Below are positions 1 to 8,405 of a stretch of 64,000 bases of DNA, piece after piece. Made by a program: the position numbers and the translations under genes. Source of the stretch: Rugamonas apoptosis (lineage in GTDB: Bacteria; Pseudomonadota; Gammaproteobacteria; Burkholderiales; Burkholderiaceae_D); contig NZ_JACEZU010000002.1 in assembly GCF_014042355.1 (NCBI RefSeq), positions 186,001-250,000 of the forward strand, given 5' to 3'. Below the pieces are notes generated by a model that was given only the letters and a program-made list of their open reading frames with translations, was not told where the DNA came from and did not search any database. Every line of letters begins with the position of its first letter. Positions within the stretch are counted from its first letter, which is position 1.

Positions 1-752
1 AAAACACTCTTTGCCAGAAGATGGCGAGCAACCAAGAGATGCTCGCCAAGTTTGAGGCCGCCAAGGCGGTCGAGTTCTTGCATATACTTTGTGAACGGCA
101 TGTCAGCTGGGGCATTTGGCAAACCAGCGACAATGCTATCGCCCAGATTCTTAAAGTAATTTGGGAAAGGCTCGCTATGAAATCTGAGCGTTTCATGTGT
201 TGAGAGCCAAAGAAGGGACCGTTTCAGTTTCTCCGAAATGTCGGCCTCGGTGAACTCCACGAGCTCTATCCCTTGCTCCTCCCAATACCTCCGTTCAATC
301 GCCAACTTCTCTTTGACGCGATTGTTCTCCAAGTCGTTTTTGTACTTCACGAAATAGGCAACATGATATGGCCCTCGCGGGCCCATATATGTAACCACCA
401 AGTCCGTAGTCATAACCATTGTGTGTGCATCACTTTGATTGTCACGGGGATGCTCAACGCCCAATTCCGCTGCTATTGCACGTGTTACGTCACGCGACAA
501 AGCAACTTGCTCACGAAAATCAATCGCATTCTTTTCCCGCAAGCGAACGAGATAGTTATACCACTCCAAATCAGATAGAAAATGGAGCTGACGACCGAGA
601 CGGTGATTTGCGATGAGATGAACCCGCCCCTTACTGGAAATATCGGTAATCCGGAGAAACGGGTGATATTCCTCCGCGTCGAGTTGGCCCCATCCTGCGG
701 CAAGCCTCTCTTGAATCTTCTTTTCGGTGAGGACATATTTTCGTACCGGCAT
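1..752 (-). CDS. tnsA: TnsA-family transposase endonuclease subunit (3' end cut by window edge)
   Basis: Translating the minus strand from the ATG at 752 gives 250 codons without a stop, up to the window edge. In Tn7, TnsA cuts the 5' ends of the element and works with TnsB and TnsC. Catalytic residues fit the family: Glu63 in SDLEWYNYL, Asp117 in MTTDLVV and Lys136 in YFVKYK, followed by the ERRYWEEQGIE helix. The end of the visible part (GEHLLVARHLLAK) matches the C-terminal TnsC-binding region, so probably only about 20-30 residues are missing. The gene reads leftward, away from the cargo, so tnsB and tnsC should follow outside the window. This differs from Tn7, where tnsA lies right next to the right end. 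Confidence 0.85.
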   Translation of the reverse strand, partial: MPVRKYVLTEKKIQERLAAGWGQLDAEEYHPFLRITDISSKGRVHLIANHRLGRQLHFLSDLEWYNYLVRLREKNAIDFREQVALSRDVTRAIAAELGVEHPRDNQSDAHTMVMTTDLVVTYMGPRGPYHVAYFVKYKNDLENNRVKEKLAIERRYWEEQGIELVEFTEADISEKLKRSLLWLSTHETLRFHSEPFPNYFKNLGDSIVAGLPNAPADMPFTKYMQELDRLGGLKLGEHLLVARHLLAKSV

Positions 753-892
753 TAAATCAACCTTTACAGTAAGCTAATATATTTACACATTCAATTAGCA
801 TACGTATCTGTTGCTTTTGATACGCACACCTAATTGGGCGTGAAAATATATACATATTGACTTATAATGTCAATTTTATTTGGGGCTTTATT
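753..892. promoter_or_regulatory. Divergent control region between tnsA and the DUF6471 gene
   Basis: AT-rich 140-bp region shared by two divergent genes. A TATAAT box at 863-868 lies about 25 bases upstream of the ATG at 893. The heptamer ACGTATC (803-809) faces GATACGC (819-825) as an imperfect inverted repeat. The arrangement suggests an operator that could link tnsA expression to the small DNA-binding-type protein; this is inference. Confidence 0.4.
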
Positions 893-1168
893 ATGGTCGA
901 AGATATTACTCCCGCCGAGGAGGCACGGGATATCATCAAAATCGAACTACTGGCCAAAGGCCTAACTTATCGTGGCCTGTCGGAAAAATTAGCTCTTATA
1001 GGTGTTCATGAAAATGAACTTCAAATTAAAGCTAAGATTAACCGAGGTGCATTTCCTTTTTATTTTTTTGTCCAAGTTATGCGGGCGATAGGCGTGCAGC
1101 AAGTTGATTTGAGCCGATATGTCAAATCGGTTGAACTAAAAAACAATAAGGATAACTGGACTGACTAG
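893..1168 (+). CDS. DUF6471 domain protein (small HTH-like)
   Basis: A 91-residue protein with the compact pattern of DUF6471: an IKIELLAKGLTYRGLSEKL helix pair, then IGVHENELQIKAKINRG and FFVQVMRAIGV. This resembles a helix-turn-helix fold, and members are often found on mobile elements, but their role is not established. I chose the ATG at 893 over an upstream TTG at 857, because the TTG overlaps the TATAAT promoter box. It is transcribed divergently from tnsA, so it could regulate the transposition operon. The family assignment comes from the sequence pattern; the regulatory role is inference. Confidence 0.7.
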   Translation: MVEDITPAEEARDIIKIELLAKGLTYRGLSEKLALIGVHENELQIKAKINRGAFPFYFFVQVMRAIGVQQVDLSRYVKSVELKNNKDNWTD

Positions 1169-1827
1169 GGCCAAAAAGTTATTGGCAACACCAGCGTAGC
1201 GGATTAGACCATCGCCACGTATTCGTTTCGCCATTTCTCTTTAGGGCGCATGGTTTCATATTCCTCCTTCGCTGACAAGTACTGCTGGGCGGAGCACTAT
1301 TAGTTATTCGCCCATGGCTTGTTAGAATATCAACCGGAATCTTCAATATAACTACACTTCGTTTTTCAATCTTTTTGAGTTTTATAAAAAGATGTTTTTT
1401 TGTTTTCGCGATTTTTTTTCATTACCAAGTTTAAATATTCTTCTGGGCAGAAGAATATTTTTCATTGTCGTTTTTTCTGCTTCTCAACCTTCGCACCAAC
1501 AATTTCCCCACGGGAAACTTTTTTGATGTCAAGGCATTTATTTTTCCAAGCATCGTCGAACTCAAGTTCATTGCATCGTTGAAGGTGTTGTTTTTCAAGC
1601 ATCGTGCTTCAGATTTTTTCCCTTGCTCGAAGGGGGGGGGTACTCTCAATACTTCAACTATCTGAGCATTTTTATTAGGTTGCCTGAATTTAGCCCATAT
1701 ATTTTTAAAATTTTCATGACTTTTCCGGTATATTTTCCCTGTGGTGGATTGCAATTTTTGCATCCAAATTGCTAGGGGCCACATGGATACATCTCTATAA
1801 AATTCATCTATAAAGAGGCTGGGTATC
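1169..1827. other. AT-rich region without a convincing gene
   Basis: About 660 bases, very T-rich in the middle. It contains the perfect palindrome listed separately at 1433-1460 and a run of nine G at 1632-1640. A minus-strand reading frame spans 1431-2027 but overlaps the start of the lipoprotein gene at 1828 and has no recognisable domain. I see no RNA gene or transposon end here; in particular, the TAAAGTAGGCACC repeats of the right end do not recur. Confidence 0.5.
1433..1460. repeat. Perfect 28-bp palindrome (13-bp arms, GG centre)
   Basis: The left arm AAATATTCTTCTG (1433-1445) and right arm CAGAAGAATATTT (1448-1460) are exact reverse complements separated by only two bases. It sits in noncoding AT-rich DNA between a small regulator and a lipoprotein gene. 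It could be a protein-binding operator, a terminator-like hairpin or a recombination site; nothing decides between these. Confidence 0.7.
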
Positions 1828-3405
1828 ATGAAAAATTCCGCTAGGTCTTCGCTCGTAGTTAGTGTCCTTCTTCTTTCCGCCTGCTCTACGCAATTTAACG
1901 CGGTGCGAGTTACGGATGGGACTGACAGCAAAGACATCCCAGTGTCCGGCGCACCGTACAATTTGACGTTCACCCAATTCGATATTACTGTTACACGGCA
2001 AATTTCCTGCGATTCGGATAACAACAATCAGGCGAAAATTAAAATCAAAGCTGAGGCGACGCCTTCCGAGGTACGAGACTCAACTCGCTCGTATGTAATT
2101 GACCTCGGCTCCTTGCAAAGCTTTTTTAAGTCCACCGATGTCGAAGTGAGCTATTACGACAACGGGGCCCTGAAGTCGATAAATGCGAAGGCGGAAGACA
2201 AGACCGCAGAATTTATTGGTGGTGTGACCCAGACTATTACGACAGTGGCTGAGGCAGTCATTGCAGCCTCGCCTGCAAATCTCAGCCTGCTCAATAGTCA
2301 CTTATCATTGGATTCCCAGAATTTCTTAGCCATCTTGAAGGAAGGTCAGAAGAGCCTCCCGACTACATCAAGAAGCTGCTCGGCCGCCGCAATCCGGAAT
2401 TTAAGAGACCTAAAAAAGGCTCAAGATGAGCTTGATACGCTTAATGATGATGTGACTGCTGCCACAGCCCAACTAAATCAGTACACCACGTTGGTAGTAG
2501 CGTTTGGTAAGCACACATCGAAGGAAGACCGAGACGAATTCAATCGGCGGCTACGTGCATTGAGCTTGCAGTGGGCGTCGCAACTTGCGAAGAAGGCAGA
2601 AGTTAAGGCGCTCACCGATAAAGTATCGGTTACCGATAAGGTAAAGTGGCCACTCGACGGAGAGACGTTCATGGCCGGAGAACCGGTTGTTAAGCCGCTC
2701 GAATCAAAACAATACAAGGACTGGTTCCCCGCTGACATCAATCACTCTTTCCTCGAGGGACTAGTTGCTGAGTCAGTGGTCTATTTCAAGATTTCGGGTA
2801 CTGAGCCTTTGGCAAGAAAGACCTCCTGCGGGGCGAATTGCAGCGAGGGCGACGGACTTAAATACAGGATGCCAGCTTACGGCAAGCTTTTACTGTGCAA
2901 TAAAGTCACCGCGTCGCTCGACTCCAGCGGTAAGCCTGGGCCTGTTGAATGCGACTCCACATCTGAGGACCTGGCATATAAATCGGGACCAATCTCGCAG
3001 ATGGGGAGAATTTATGTGCTGCCGCTAAAGAGCGCATTCCTGTCTACGAAATCCGTCTCTGCAACTTTTAGTGAGACTGGAGTTCCCACTTTGCTGGGCG
3101 TGACTAGCGCAGCTTCTTCCGACAAGGCCTCTGCTATGCTGGCATCGCTCGGAGGCTCGGCCGCCTCTTTATATAAATCGAAGTCCGAGATTCAGGCTAA
3201 TGACATGGATGCAAAGATTAAGATGCTCACGCTTCAAAAGCAGTATCAGGACGCAGTGAATGCACTCAATCCCAAGGCCCCGTTGACGAATGCTGACGGT
3301 AAGTCTGCTGATGACTTCACCGCCTCCACTGCACTGGCAAATGCGGAAGTTGCTGACCTTGCGGCCAAGAAAGCACTCGACGATGCAAGGAAGGCCGCGA
3401 ATTAG
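1828..3405 (+). CDS. Large lipoprotein of unknown function
   Basis: A 525-residue protein starting with a lipoprotein signal peptide (VVSVLLLSAC, acylated Cys near residue 19), so it is predicted to be anchored in a membrane of the envelope. A predicted coiled-coil-prone stretch (LRDLKKAQDELDTLNDDVTAATAQL) lies near residues 190-220, and the C-terminus is rich in Ala, Lys and Asp. Cysteines occur in the central region (TSCGANCSEG). No family is recognised. It stands alone between the T-rich region and the convergent retron RT gene. Codon use is less GC-rich than in the chromosomal part, consistent with cargo. Confidence 0.8.
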   Translation: MKNSARSSLVVSVLLLSACSTQFNAVRVTDGTDSKDIPVSGAPYNLTFTQFDITVTRQISCDSDNNNQAKIKIKAEATPSEVRDSTRSYVIDLGSLQSFFKSTDVEVSYYDNGALKSINAKAEDKTAEFIGGVTQTITTVAEAVIAASPANLSLLNSHLSLDSQNFLAILKEGQKSLPTTSRSCSAAAIRNLRDLKKAQDELDTLNDDVTAATAQLNQYTTLVVAFGKHTSKEDRDEFNRRLRALSLQWASQLAKKAEVKALTDKVSVTDKVKWPLDGETFMAGEPVVKPLESKQYKDWFPADINHSFLEGLVAESVVYFKISGTEPLARKTSCGANCSEGDGLKYRMPAYGKLLLCNKVTASLDSSGKPGPVECDSTSEDLAYKSGPISQMGRIYVLPLKSAFLSTKSVSATFSETGVPTLLGVTSAASSDKASAMLASLGGSAASLYKSKSEIQANDMDAKIKMLTLQKQYQDAVNALNPKAPLTNADGKSADDFTASTALANAEVADLAAKKALDDARKAAN

Positions 3406-3508
3406 CCGCCTACATCGGGAGTGCTTTCACATTTTTCTTTAAAAGCGTGCTCGAAATGCGGTCTTAAATCGTTATCGTGCGCATAGGTTCTATAGCATTT
3501 TTTATGCT

Positions 3509-4645
3509 TTACTGACCTGGCCAAGGCAAAGACTTGAATTGCTGCTTCATTTTATAAGCATAAGTAGGGTCTACTAGGTTTGCGTAATTTATCAAGCCAA
3601 GAATGTGCCGATAAAGCCCGCCTACAGAATCAAATTCTCGACGGCGCATGTGAGCCTCTACGCCCAGCGTCTTGATGTAGTACAGATGCTGGCGCAATTT
3701 TTCTTTGAATTCTTTGGTGAGGTTGGGATATTCGCGGTCAGTTAGAAGTCCTAAGACGATTTTTCGAGAACCTGGTGGAACTATCACCGTCTTTTTCCTG
3801 TTTAGATAGAGCCCGTCTGCTTTTAGTAACGCTGAGACGGATGCTACAAACTCAACCGCTTGCTTTCGCGAGTAGTCACCTTTGGTGGAAAAAGTTATGT
3901 CATCGCTATATCGTGTATAACGCAAGCCTTGCTTTTCGGCCAGCTCTGCAATCGTCTTGTCCAGTCGAAGCATGACCAAATTTGAGAGTAGCGGGCTAGT
4001 GGGTGCTCCTTGTGGCAAACGCCCAAAGTTATTTTTGTTGTGGTATTCAGTAATCGAGTATTTATTCTCGAAAATCTGCCATGCCTGCATCTTATATTTT
4101 TGTGACTTTGGTATTAGGTCTGTACAAATGCGCGCCATGTGAAAGGAAATCAGGGGGTTGTAACCTAAGTCCTTAAATACACGATATGCTTGAATTTCGG
4201 TAATGCTGCCAAAAAAGTCTGCGATATCAATTTTTATCATCCATTTTGCACCGCAATGAACTTCTGCACATTTTAAAATTGAATCATGCTTGCGAAATGC
4301 TTTGCTTGCAGAGTGCACGCTGGGGAGTTGGAGGATATTCTGAGATATCCAAGCCTGCACCTTCATAAGGTCGGGTTCAGGGATTGAAATTTTTCGGTAC
4401 CCAGATGTACGCTTTTTGATATTGAATCGTTTGTAGCTGACTTCCGGAGCTATTCGCTCGACGAAGCATTCAAGTTTTGCTTTTCGGACCTTCGTGACCT
4501 TTGCCAGGTGCTTCAAGGTCAAAATTGGGGGAAGCGGAGGATTGTGCGCTTGCAAACGCTTGATTTGCTCAACCGCTACGGCCAAAACGGCGCTCGGCTG
4601 TTTTTGAAGCCTACCTTGTTCCAGGTAGTGTCGAGGAGACCACAT
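3509..4645 (-). CDS. Retron-type reverse transcriptase
   Basis: A 378-residue reverse transcriptase. Motifs: RKISIP near 85; the retron-type CAEVH (an NAxxH equivalent) at 126-130; KIDIADFFGSI with Asp140; LPQGAPTSPLLSN at 210-222; the catalytic box as YSDD (246-249) instead of the usual YADD; and VLGL (297-300) where retrons usually have VTGL. In retrons the RT makes multicopy single-stranded DNA from the adjacent msr-msd RNA, and the RT-msDNA complex holds an effector in check until phage infection. The gene follows a structured intergenic region and a PRTase-winged-helix gene on the same strand, the layout of type III retrons. It has a longer N-terminal extension (about 70 residues) than minimal retron RTs. 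Confidence 0.88.
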   Translation of the reverse strand: MWSPRHYLEQGRLQKQPSAVLAVAVEQIKRLQAHNPPLPPILTLKHLAKVTKVRKAKLECFVERIAPEVSYKRFNIKKRTSGYRKISIPEPDLMKVQAWISQNILQLPSVHSASKAFRKHDSILKCAEVHCGAKWMIKIDIADFFGSITEIQAYRVFKDLGYNPLISFHMARICTDLIPKSQKYKMQAWQIFENKYSITEYHNKNNFGRLPQGAPTSPLLSNLVMLRLDKTIAELAEKQGLRYTRYSDDITFSTKGDYSRKQAVEFVASVSALLKADGLYLNRKKTVIVPPGSRKIVLGLLTDREYPNLTKEFKEKLRQHLYYIKTLGVEAHMRRREFDSVGGLYRHILGLINYANLVDPTYAYKMKQQFKSLPWPGQ

Positions 4646-4838
4646 TAAGATTACTCTCGTTAAGTTTTGTACGGGGGTGCGTAGCGCGGCTAAAACCCGG
4701 AGTCCGCGACGCGGGGATAGTCGTGCTACGCATCCGTCAATGCGTAGGCTACTTCAATGGGAAGCGGAATCCGCCACCACCCTAAACCCGAAGGCAAAGG
4801 TACATGCCTGCACCCGAAGGTATGGCACGTGGTAAACA
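4646..4838 (-). ncRNA. Candidate retron msr-msd RNA
   Basis: The 193 bases between the effector stop and the RT start are GC-rich relative to the flanks and highly structured. TGCGTAGC (4678-4685) pairs with GCTACGCA (4725-4732), enclosing a CCGC/GCGG hairpin (4704-4714). The same right arm can alternatively pair with TGCGTAG at 4741-4747 across an 8-base loop. ACCCGAAGG is directly repeated at 4786-4794 and 4812-4820. Position immediately upstream of the RT and nested inverted repeats are what is expected of msr-msd, but I cannot define the exact ends or the branching guanosine by eye. Confidence 0.6.
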
Positions 4839-6107
4839 CTAACTCTCGCTGTGGCTCCTCAACGAGGTTGGATAGTAAACCTCATCCATGGGATTGGGAA
4901 GCAATTTTTCCTTTTCAGCATTTAACCTCTTCGCAGCGCTAAGTTCTCTTCGGCCTGCGTCAGTTAGTCGCCAGTTCTGGTCAATGAGACCCGCCTTAAC
5001 GCATTTCTCAACTACGTCCGCAGCCTGGACGCTATTGAATTTGGTGGCGGCTTCCACAGCATCCAAACGGCGAGCACGAGTACTAAACAGTGCCAATACG
5101 GTCAGCCAGCTTGCTGGGATTGGGCCTTTAACTTGGTTCTGCATTGTCGAAGCTATGCGCTTTTGACCGGCTGCCATGAGCATGGTCGTGTCATCGCCGA
5201 GTGCAATTGCAGGCGGGAAGATGGAGCGGAACTCGCTGTCCACAGTCTTCTTCGGGAACAGGGGCACCCAGCTTTTCTTCTTTGGAGTGAACCATAGAAG
5301 CTGCGGACAGTTGTTGGGGCAGCTATGTTCGAAGACCAGTAGCGCGGCCACTTCCCCGTAACCCAGGGGGTACCCCATCTTCAACCTCTCACCGTAATCG
5401 AGACAGAGCTGTGTCAACGCTTTCCTTTTCTTCGTATCCCATAGGAGCCCGCCCAATGTTGGACAGCTTCGCTCTATGTGCGCGACTAGCTTGTATTTCG
5501 ACCGTGCGAGCTTTTGCAGCCCCTTCGGAGTCCCCGAGTATGCAATTACCGCCGTCTTAAAGAGATGGTAAGACTTCCAGGAGCGTACACTAGGGTTACA
5601 GAAAAATGAATCGACATAAGAGCGTACGCGCCGCCCTGAGCCAATGAAGTCATCAATAAAAAGAACATGCCTACATTTTTCGGTACGCATTGTCGCAACG
5701 TCTGGATGATTCAAAAACTCAGACTTATTGTTCGCGAGGGTCCTTATGATGCTCGCCACTCGGCCTTCGCTGCCGACATCGACACCACGAGGCGTTGAAT
5801 TAACGCCCCTGCCTTCCTTATCAAATACACTTTCGCCTTTTTTGATGTCTAGCTCACGGGCCCCAAAAAGCGCAATCTTTCCTTCTTTTCCCTGAGCATA
5901 GTTCTCTATTTTCTGTATTAAGCTGCGTTCAAATTCTGTGGCGGAAACTAGCGTTAAATTCGACACTAGCTCACGCGCCAGCTGTTTGTCGACGTCCCTA
6001 AAATTTGAAACCCACTGTTCCCCCCTCTCGGTAAGGAGCAGCTTCTTTGAGGGGAAGTGGTCGGCGGGGTCGCCTTGGTCAATTTTCTTTGTTGAGTATT
6101 TGCGCAT
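4839..6107 (-). CDS. Retron effector: PRTase-like domain fused to winged helix (type III-like)
   Basis: A 422-residue protein. The phosphoribosyltransferase loop reads VLFIDDFIGSG (148-158), with the two acidic residues and Gly-rich turn that bind PRPP in PRTases. The C-terminal third (about 330-400) reads like a winged helix, with a run ending in AGLIDQNWRLTDAGRREL. Retrons of type III carry PRTase plus HTH/winged-helix effectors, so gene order (effector, structured RNA, RT on one strand) supports an anti-phage toxin function. It lies 44 bases downstream of the SRAP gene on the same strand and could share its transcript. Actual catalytic activity is not established by the sequence. Confidence 0.8.
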   Translation of the reverse strand: MRKYSTKKIDQGDPADHFPSKKLLLTERGEQWVSNFRDVDKQLARELVSNLTLVSATEFERSLIQKIENYAQGKEGKIALFGARELDIKKGESVFDKEGRGVNSTPRGVDVGSEGRVASIIRTLANNKSEFLNHPDVATMRTEKCRHVLFIDDFIGSGRRVRSYVDSFFCNPSVRSWKSYHLFKTAVIAYSGTPKGLQKLARSKYKLVAHIERSCPTLGGLLWDTKKRKALTQLCLDYGERLKMGYPLGYGEVAALLVFEHSCPNNCPQLLWFTPKKKSWVPLFPKKTVDSEFRSIFPPAIALGDDTTMLMAAGQKRIASTMQNQVKGPIPASWLTVLALFSTRARRLDAVEAATKFNSVQAADVVEKCVKAGLIDQNWRLTDAGRRELSAAKRLNAEKEKLLPNPMDEVYYPTSLRSHSES

Positions 6108-6151
6108 GGAGGTGCTTGTGTCGCGTCTTTGCCGTTAATCTGCGGTGGACT

Positions 6152-6898
6152 TTAGAAGAGGCTACCTTGGTTTTGAGAGGTGGAAGCGGAGGCCTTCTCT
6201 TCAATGATTAACTTCTTGGACTGCGATGAAGGTGCTCGCGGCGCGGGGTGTGCCGCAAGGAGCTCTGCGGGGTAGAGCTCGATAAAGGCTCGAGCCATTT
6301 CAGGATTCTTGCAACCCAACCAGTCATCATAATTTTCCGGACGCACGATTGCTGCGCCGCGCTTCTCTTCGTTTGGCTCATGGAACCGATTCAGCAAGGG
6401 GTGTGCGTCTGCATTTAAGGTGAAATGCGTGAAGCTGTTCATCACAGTGCCATCAGGTTCTTCCCAGGTACGCCACATTCCCGGCATGGCAAACGGCTCC
6501 TTTGATGCTAACTCAATAGCCCACCTTACGGAGCCCGGGCCAGCCTCGTAGTTTGGTTCGAAGAGTGCTAGCGCAGGAACCAGGCACAGCTTCGACTCTA
6601 ACCAGAATTTTTTGTAATGACGCTTCTCACCGACTTCCTCGGCACGGGCGTTCATTGTGCTCATGCGGATGAACTTCGGCTCCTCGCCTGGCTTCATCAC
6701 TTTCTTTGGTCGATGACGTTGCGGCACGAAGCCATAGCTACCCAGCATGCCTCTGCGCTGGCCGTGCTCATCATGGACGATGAAGGGCGCAGCGTAGTCC
6801 TGGTAAATCTCATCACGCCAATCATCATTGACTTCAATAGGCGTGCGGAACCAGTCGAAGCAGATTTGCCTTGATACGGAGATGTAGTTTACGCACAT
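6152..6898 (-). CDS. SOS response-associated peptidase (SRAP, YedK/HMCES family)
   Basis: A 248-residue SRAP-domain protein. The start MCVNY leaves Cys2 as the N-terminal nucleophile after Met removal. Family proteins crosslink covalently to abasic sites in single-stranded DNA and protect them. Other active-site elements are visible: NARAEEV near 85, the Glu in ALALFEPNYEAG, and the His in RFHEPNEEKRGAAIV. The C-terminal 35 residues are a Ser/Ala-rich tail. It lies directly upstream of the retron effector on the same strand and about 1.5 kb from the mutasome operon, so it may serve the element's DNA-repair module. No LexA box was found upstream. Confidence 0.88.
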   Translation of the reverse strand: MCVNYISVSRQICFDWFRTPIEVNDDWRDEIYQDYAAPFIVHDEHGQRRGMLGSYGFVPQRHRPKKVMKPGEEPKFIRMSTMNARAEEVGEKRHYKKFWLESKLCLVPALALFEPNYEAGPGSVRWAIELASKEPFAMPGMWRTWEEPDGTVMNSFTHFTLNADAHPLLNRFHEPNEEKRGAAIVRPENYDDWLGCKNPEMARAFIELYPAELLAAHPAPRAPSSQSKKLIIEEKASASTSQNQGSLF

Positions 6899-7038
6899 GA
6901 GTAGTACCTTTTAGCGCTGACAGTTTTAATGTATGATTAAATTTTCCGCTTTGCAACTTCTTCTGCGCGACAGCTTGAACTAATCCATTTTACTAGCTAT
7001 TCCCGGAAATGGCGTTTATCCCTAATTCTGGATTAATC

Positions 7039-8103
7039 ATGATAAAAAAAATATCAAATTTCTTTGCATCAGTCTTTCTTTTTCCATTATTTGGCGGAAT
7101 TACGACAATAACGGGCATTCTGGCGGGTTATTTGGGGTCGCTTTGGACGAAAGAAATAAAGGAATCCGTTTTTCAGATTTATCATCCGCACATCTTTGGA
7201 CTGAGCAGTGTTTCGTTCGATGGGAAATCCTCTTTATTCTGGTTTTTCTCAGCAATCGCGGGCTTGTCACTCTCGGCGACTTTTTGGGCACAGACCAAAG
7301 CTGGCAACGAAACAAATGAGGCGATTAAAAATTCGTTGTCTAGGCTTATGACACTCCCGCCAGAAGATTTTCTTTTAAATTATCGTGACTTTATGATTTT
7401 AAGCAATAGTGTCGAAAGCACATTGCCAGTTCCGATGCAGTTAGTTGATTTGGAGCAAGCCATCCGAATCCAACTAAGTTCTATTTGTAGCGTTTGCGCT
7501 AGATTCGATTCGAACGGGGGGCGGACACGTTTCGCGGCCAATGTTATGATGTTCATCCCGGCCGGAGGCGGTAAATTCAACAATCTACACGCGACGTTGC
7601 AAACTGAGACCCGTTGCATCGAATCGGCCGTATCCATTGCGAACTTGCATGGAGTGTTGCGTTTGGAGTTGAACTTAAGCGCGTCAGAAGGCTCTAATAA
7701 AGCGGACCCTAAGCTTTCATCATTGTGCTTGCCTATTCCAAAAGGTGTTAGCAATCCACTGATATACATACCGGGAGCACCGTTAGCATTTGCTCAAGGT
7801 AAGACGCAGGTTTATAGAAATCAGTCTGACTTAATTGAACAAGTTGAAAACAATCGGCTATTTTCTTCAACGGTTCTGAATGAGTTAAAAGATGTTTTAG
7901 GAGCGCAGAATGAATCTGTTAAGTGCCTGATGTGTTTTCCTTTATTTTCAGATTCGACAACTGGTCCCAGTTCTGTAATCGGAGTTCTTAATATTCACAA
8001 AAGCATAGAGGATGAGTATATTCAGCGAAAAATGGAAAACCTTGAACCTCTGTTAGCGCCGATTTTACGGAATTTAGAAATTTTGCTTTGGCTTTTGCCT
8101 TAA
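7039..8103 (+). CDS. Two-TM membrane protein with cytoplasmic GAF-like region, unknown function
   Basis: The N-terminus has two hydrophobic helices (residues about 8-32 and 65-85, the latter FWFFSAIAGLSLSATFW), followed by about 250 soluble residues. The late part (KCLMCFPLF, then SSVIGVLNIHK) has the rhythm of a GAF-type sensor domain (weak). I prefer the ATG at 7039, preceded by GGA, to an in-frame ATG at 7009. The gene is divergent from the SRAP gene and followed after 31 bases by a 61-residue partner. Membrane plus sensor architecture is common among defence effectors, but no known system is recognised. Confidence 0.65.
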   Translation: MIKKISNFFASVFLFPLFGGITTITGILAGYLGSLWTKEIKESVFQIYHPHIFGLSSVSFDGKSSLFWFFSAIAGLSLSATFWAQTKAGNETNEAIKNSLSRLMTLPPEDFLLNYRDFMILSNSVESTLPVPMQLVDLEQAIRIQLSSICSVCARFDSNGGRTRFAANVMMFIPAGGGKFNNLHATLQTETRCIESAVSIANLHGVLRLELNLSASEGSNKADPKLSSLCLPIPKGVSNPLIYIPGAPLAFAQGKTQVYRNQSDLIEQVENNRLFSSTVLNELKDVLGAQNESVKCLMCFPLFSDSTTGPSSVIGVLNIHKSIEDEYIQRKMENLEPLLAPILRNLEILLWLLP

Positions 8104-8134
8104 AGTGCTATACTAGATTTATGGAGGTTACATC

Positions 8135-8320
8135 ATGGAAATTAAATTGCCGGAACGCAGCCGTGACGCTTTTGAAATGTTGTTAAAAAAGTCTGATGAG
8201 ATGCTTCAGGAAGCCATGCATGCACCTGTCCGGGAGGTGGTTGCGGTTGAGAATCCCAGTGGCGGTTTCGAGATTCGCACTCAACTGATTCAACCTAGAT
8301 TCTTCCGCAGAGCTAAGTGA
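8135..8320 (+). CDS. Small protein, 61 residues, partner of the two-TM protein
   Basis: A short charged protein (MEIKLPERSRDAFEMLLKK...) with a strong ribosome binding site (GGAGG, 9 bases before the ATG). The first half is an amphipathic helix, and the C-terminus is basic (RFFRRAK). It follows the two-TM gene by 31 bases, so the two are probably co-transcribed. No family recognised. Confidence 0.6.
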   Translation: MEIKLPERSRDAFEMLLKKSDEMLQEAMHAPVREVVAVENPSGGFEIRTQLIQPRFFRRAK

Positions 8321-8405
8321 TTCATTTTTCCTGGTGGGCGGCTTATTGCTCGCTCACCTTTCTACTTGAACGTGAGCGAAGAGCCTTTTCAGGTCAGAGG
8401 CTATG

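Noticed and set aside
1632..1640. G9 tract as a phase-variation switch
   Set aside because: It does not lie in or directly before a credible gene.
1431..2027. 198-codon minus-strand frame in the T-rich region
   Set aside because: Overlaps the start and signal peptide of the lipoprotein gene, spans the palindrome and a G9 run, and shows no domain.
6899..7008. LexA box in front of the SRAP gene
   Set aside because: No CTG-N10-CAG with the right flanks is present, only a short GCTGACAG.
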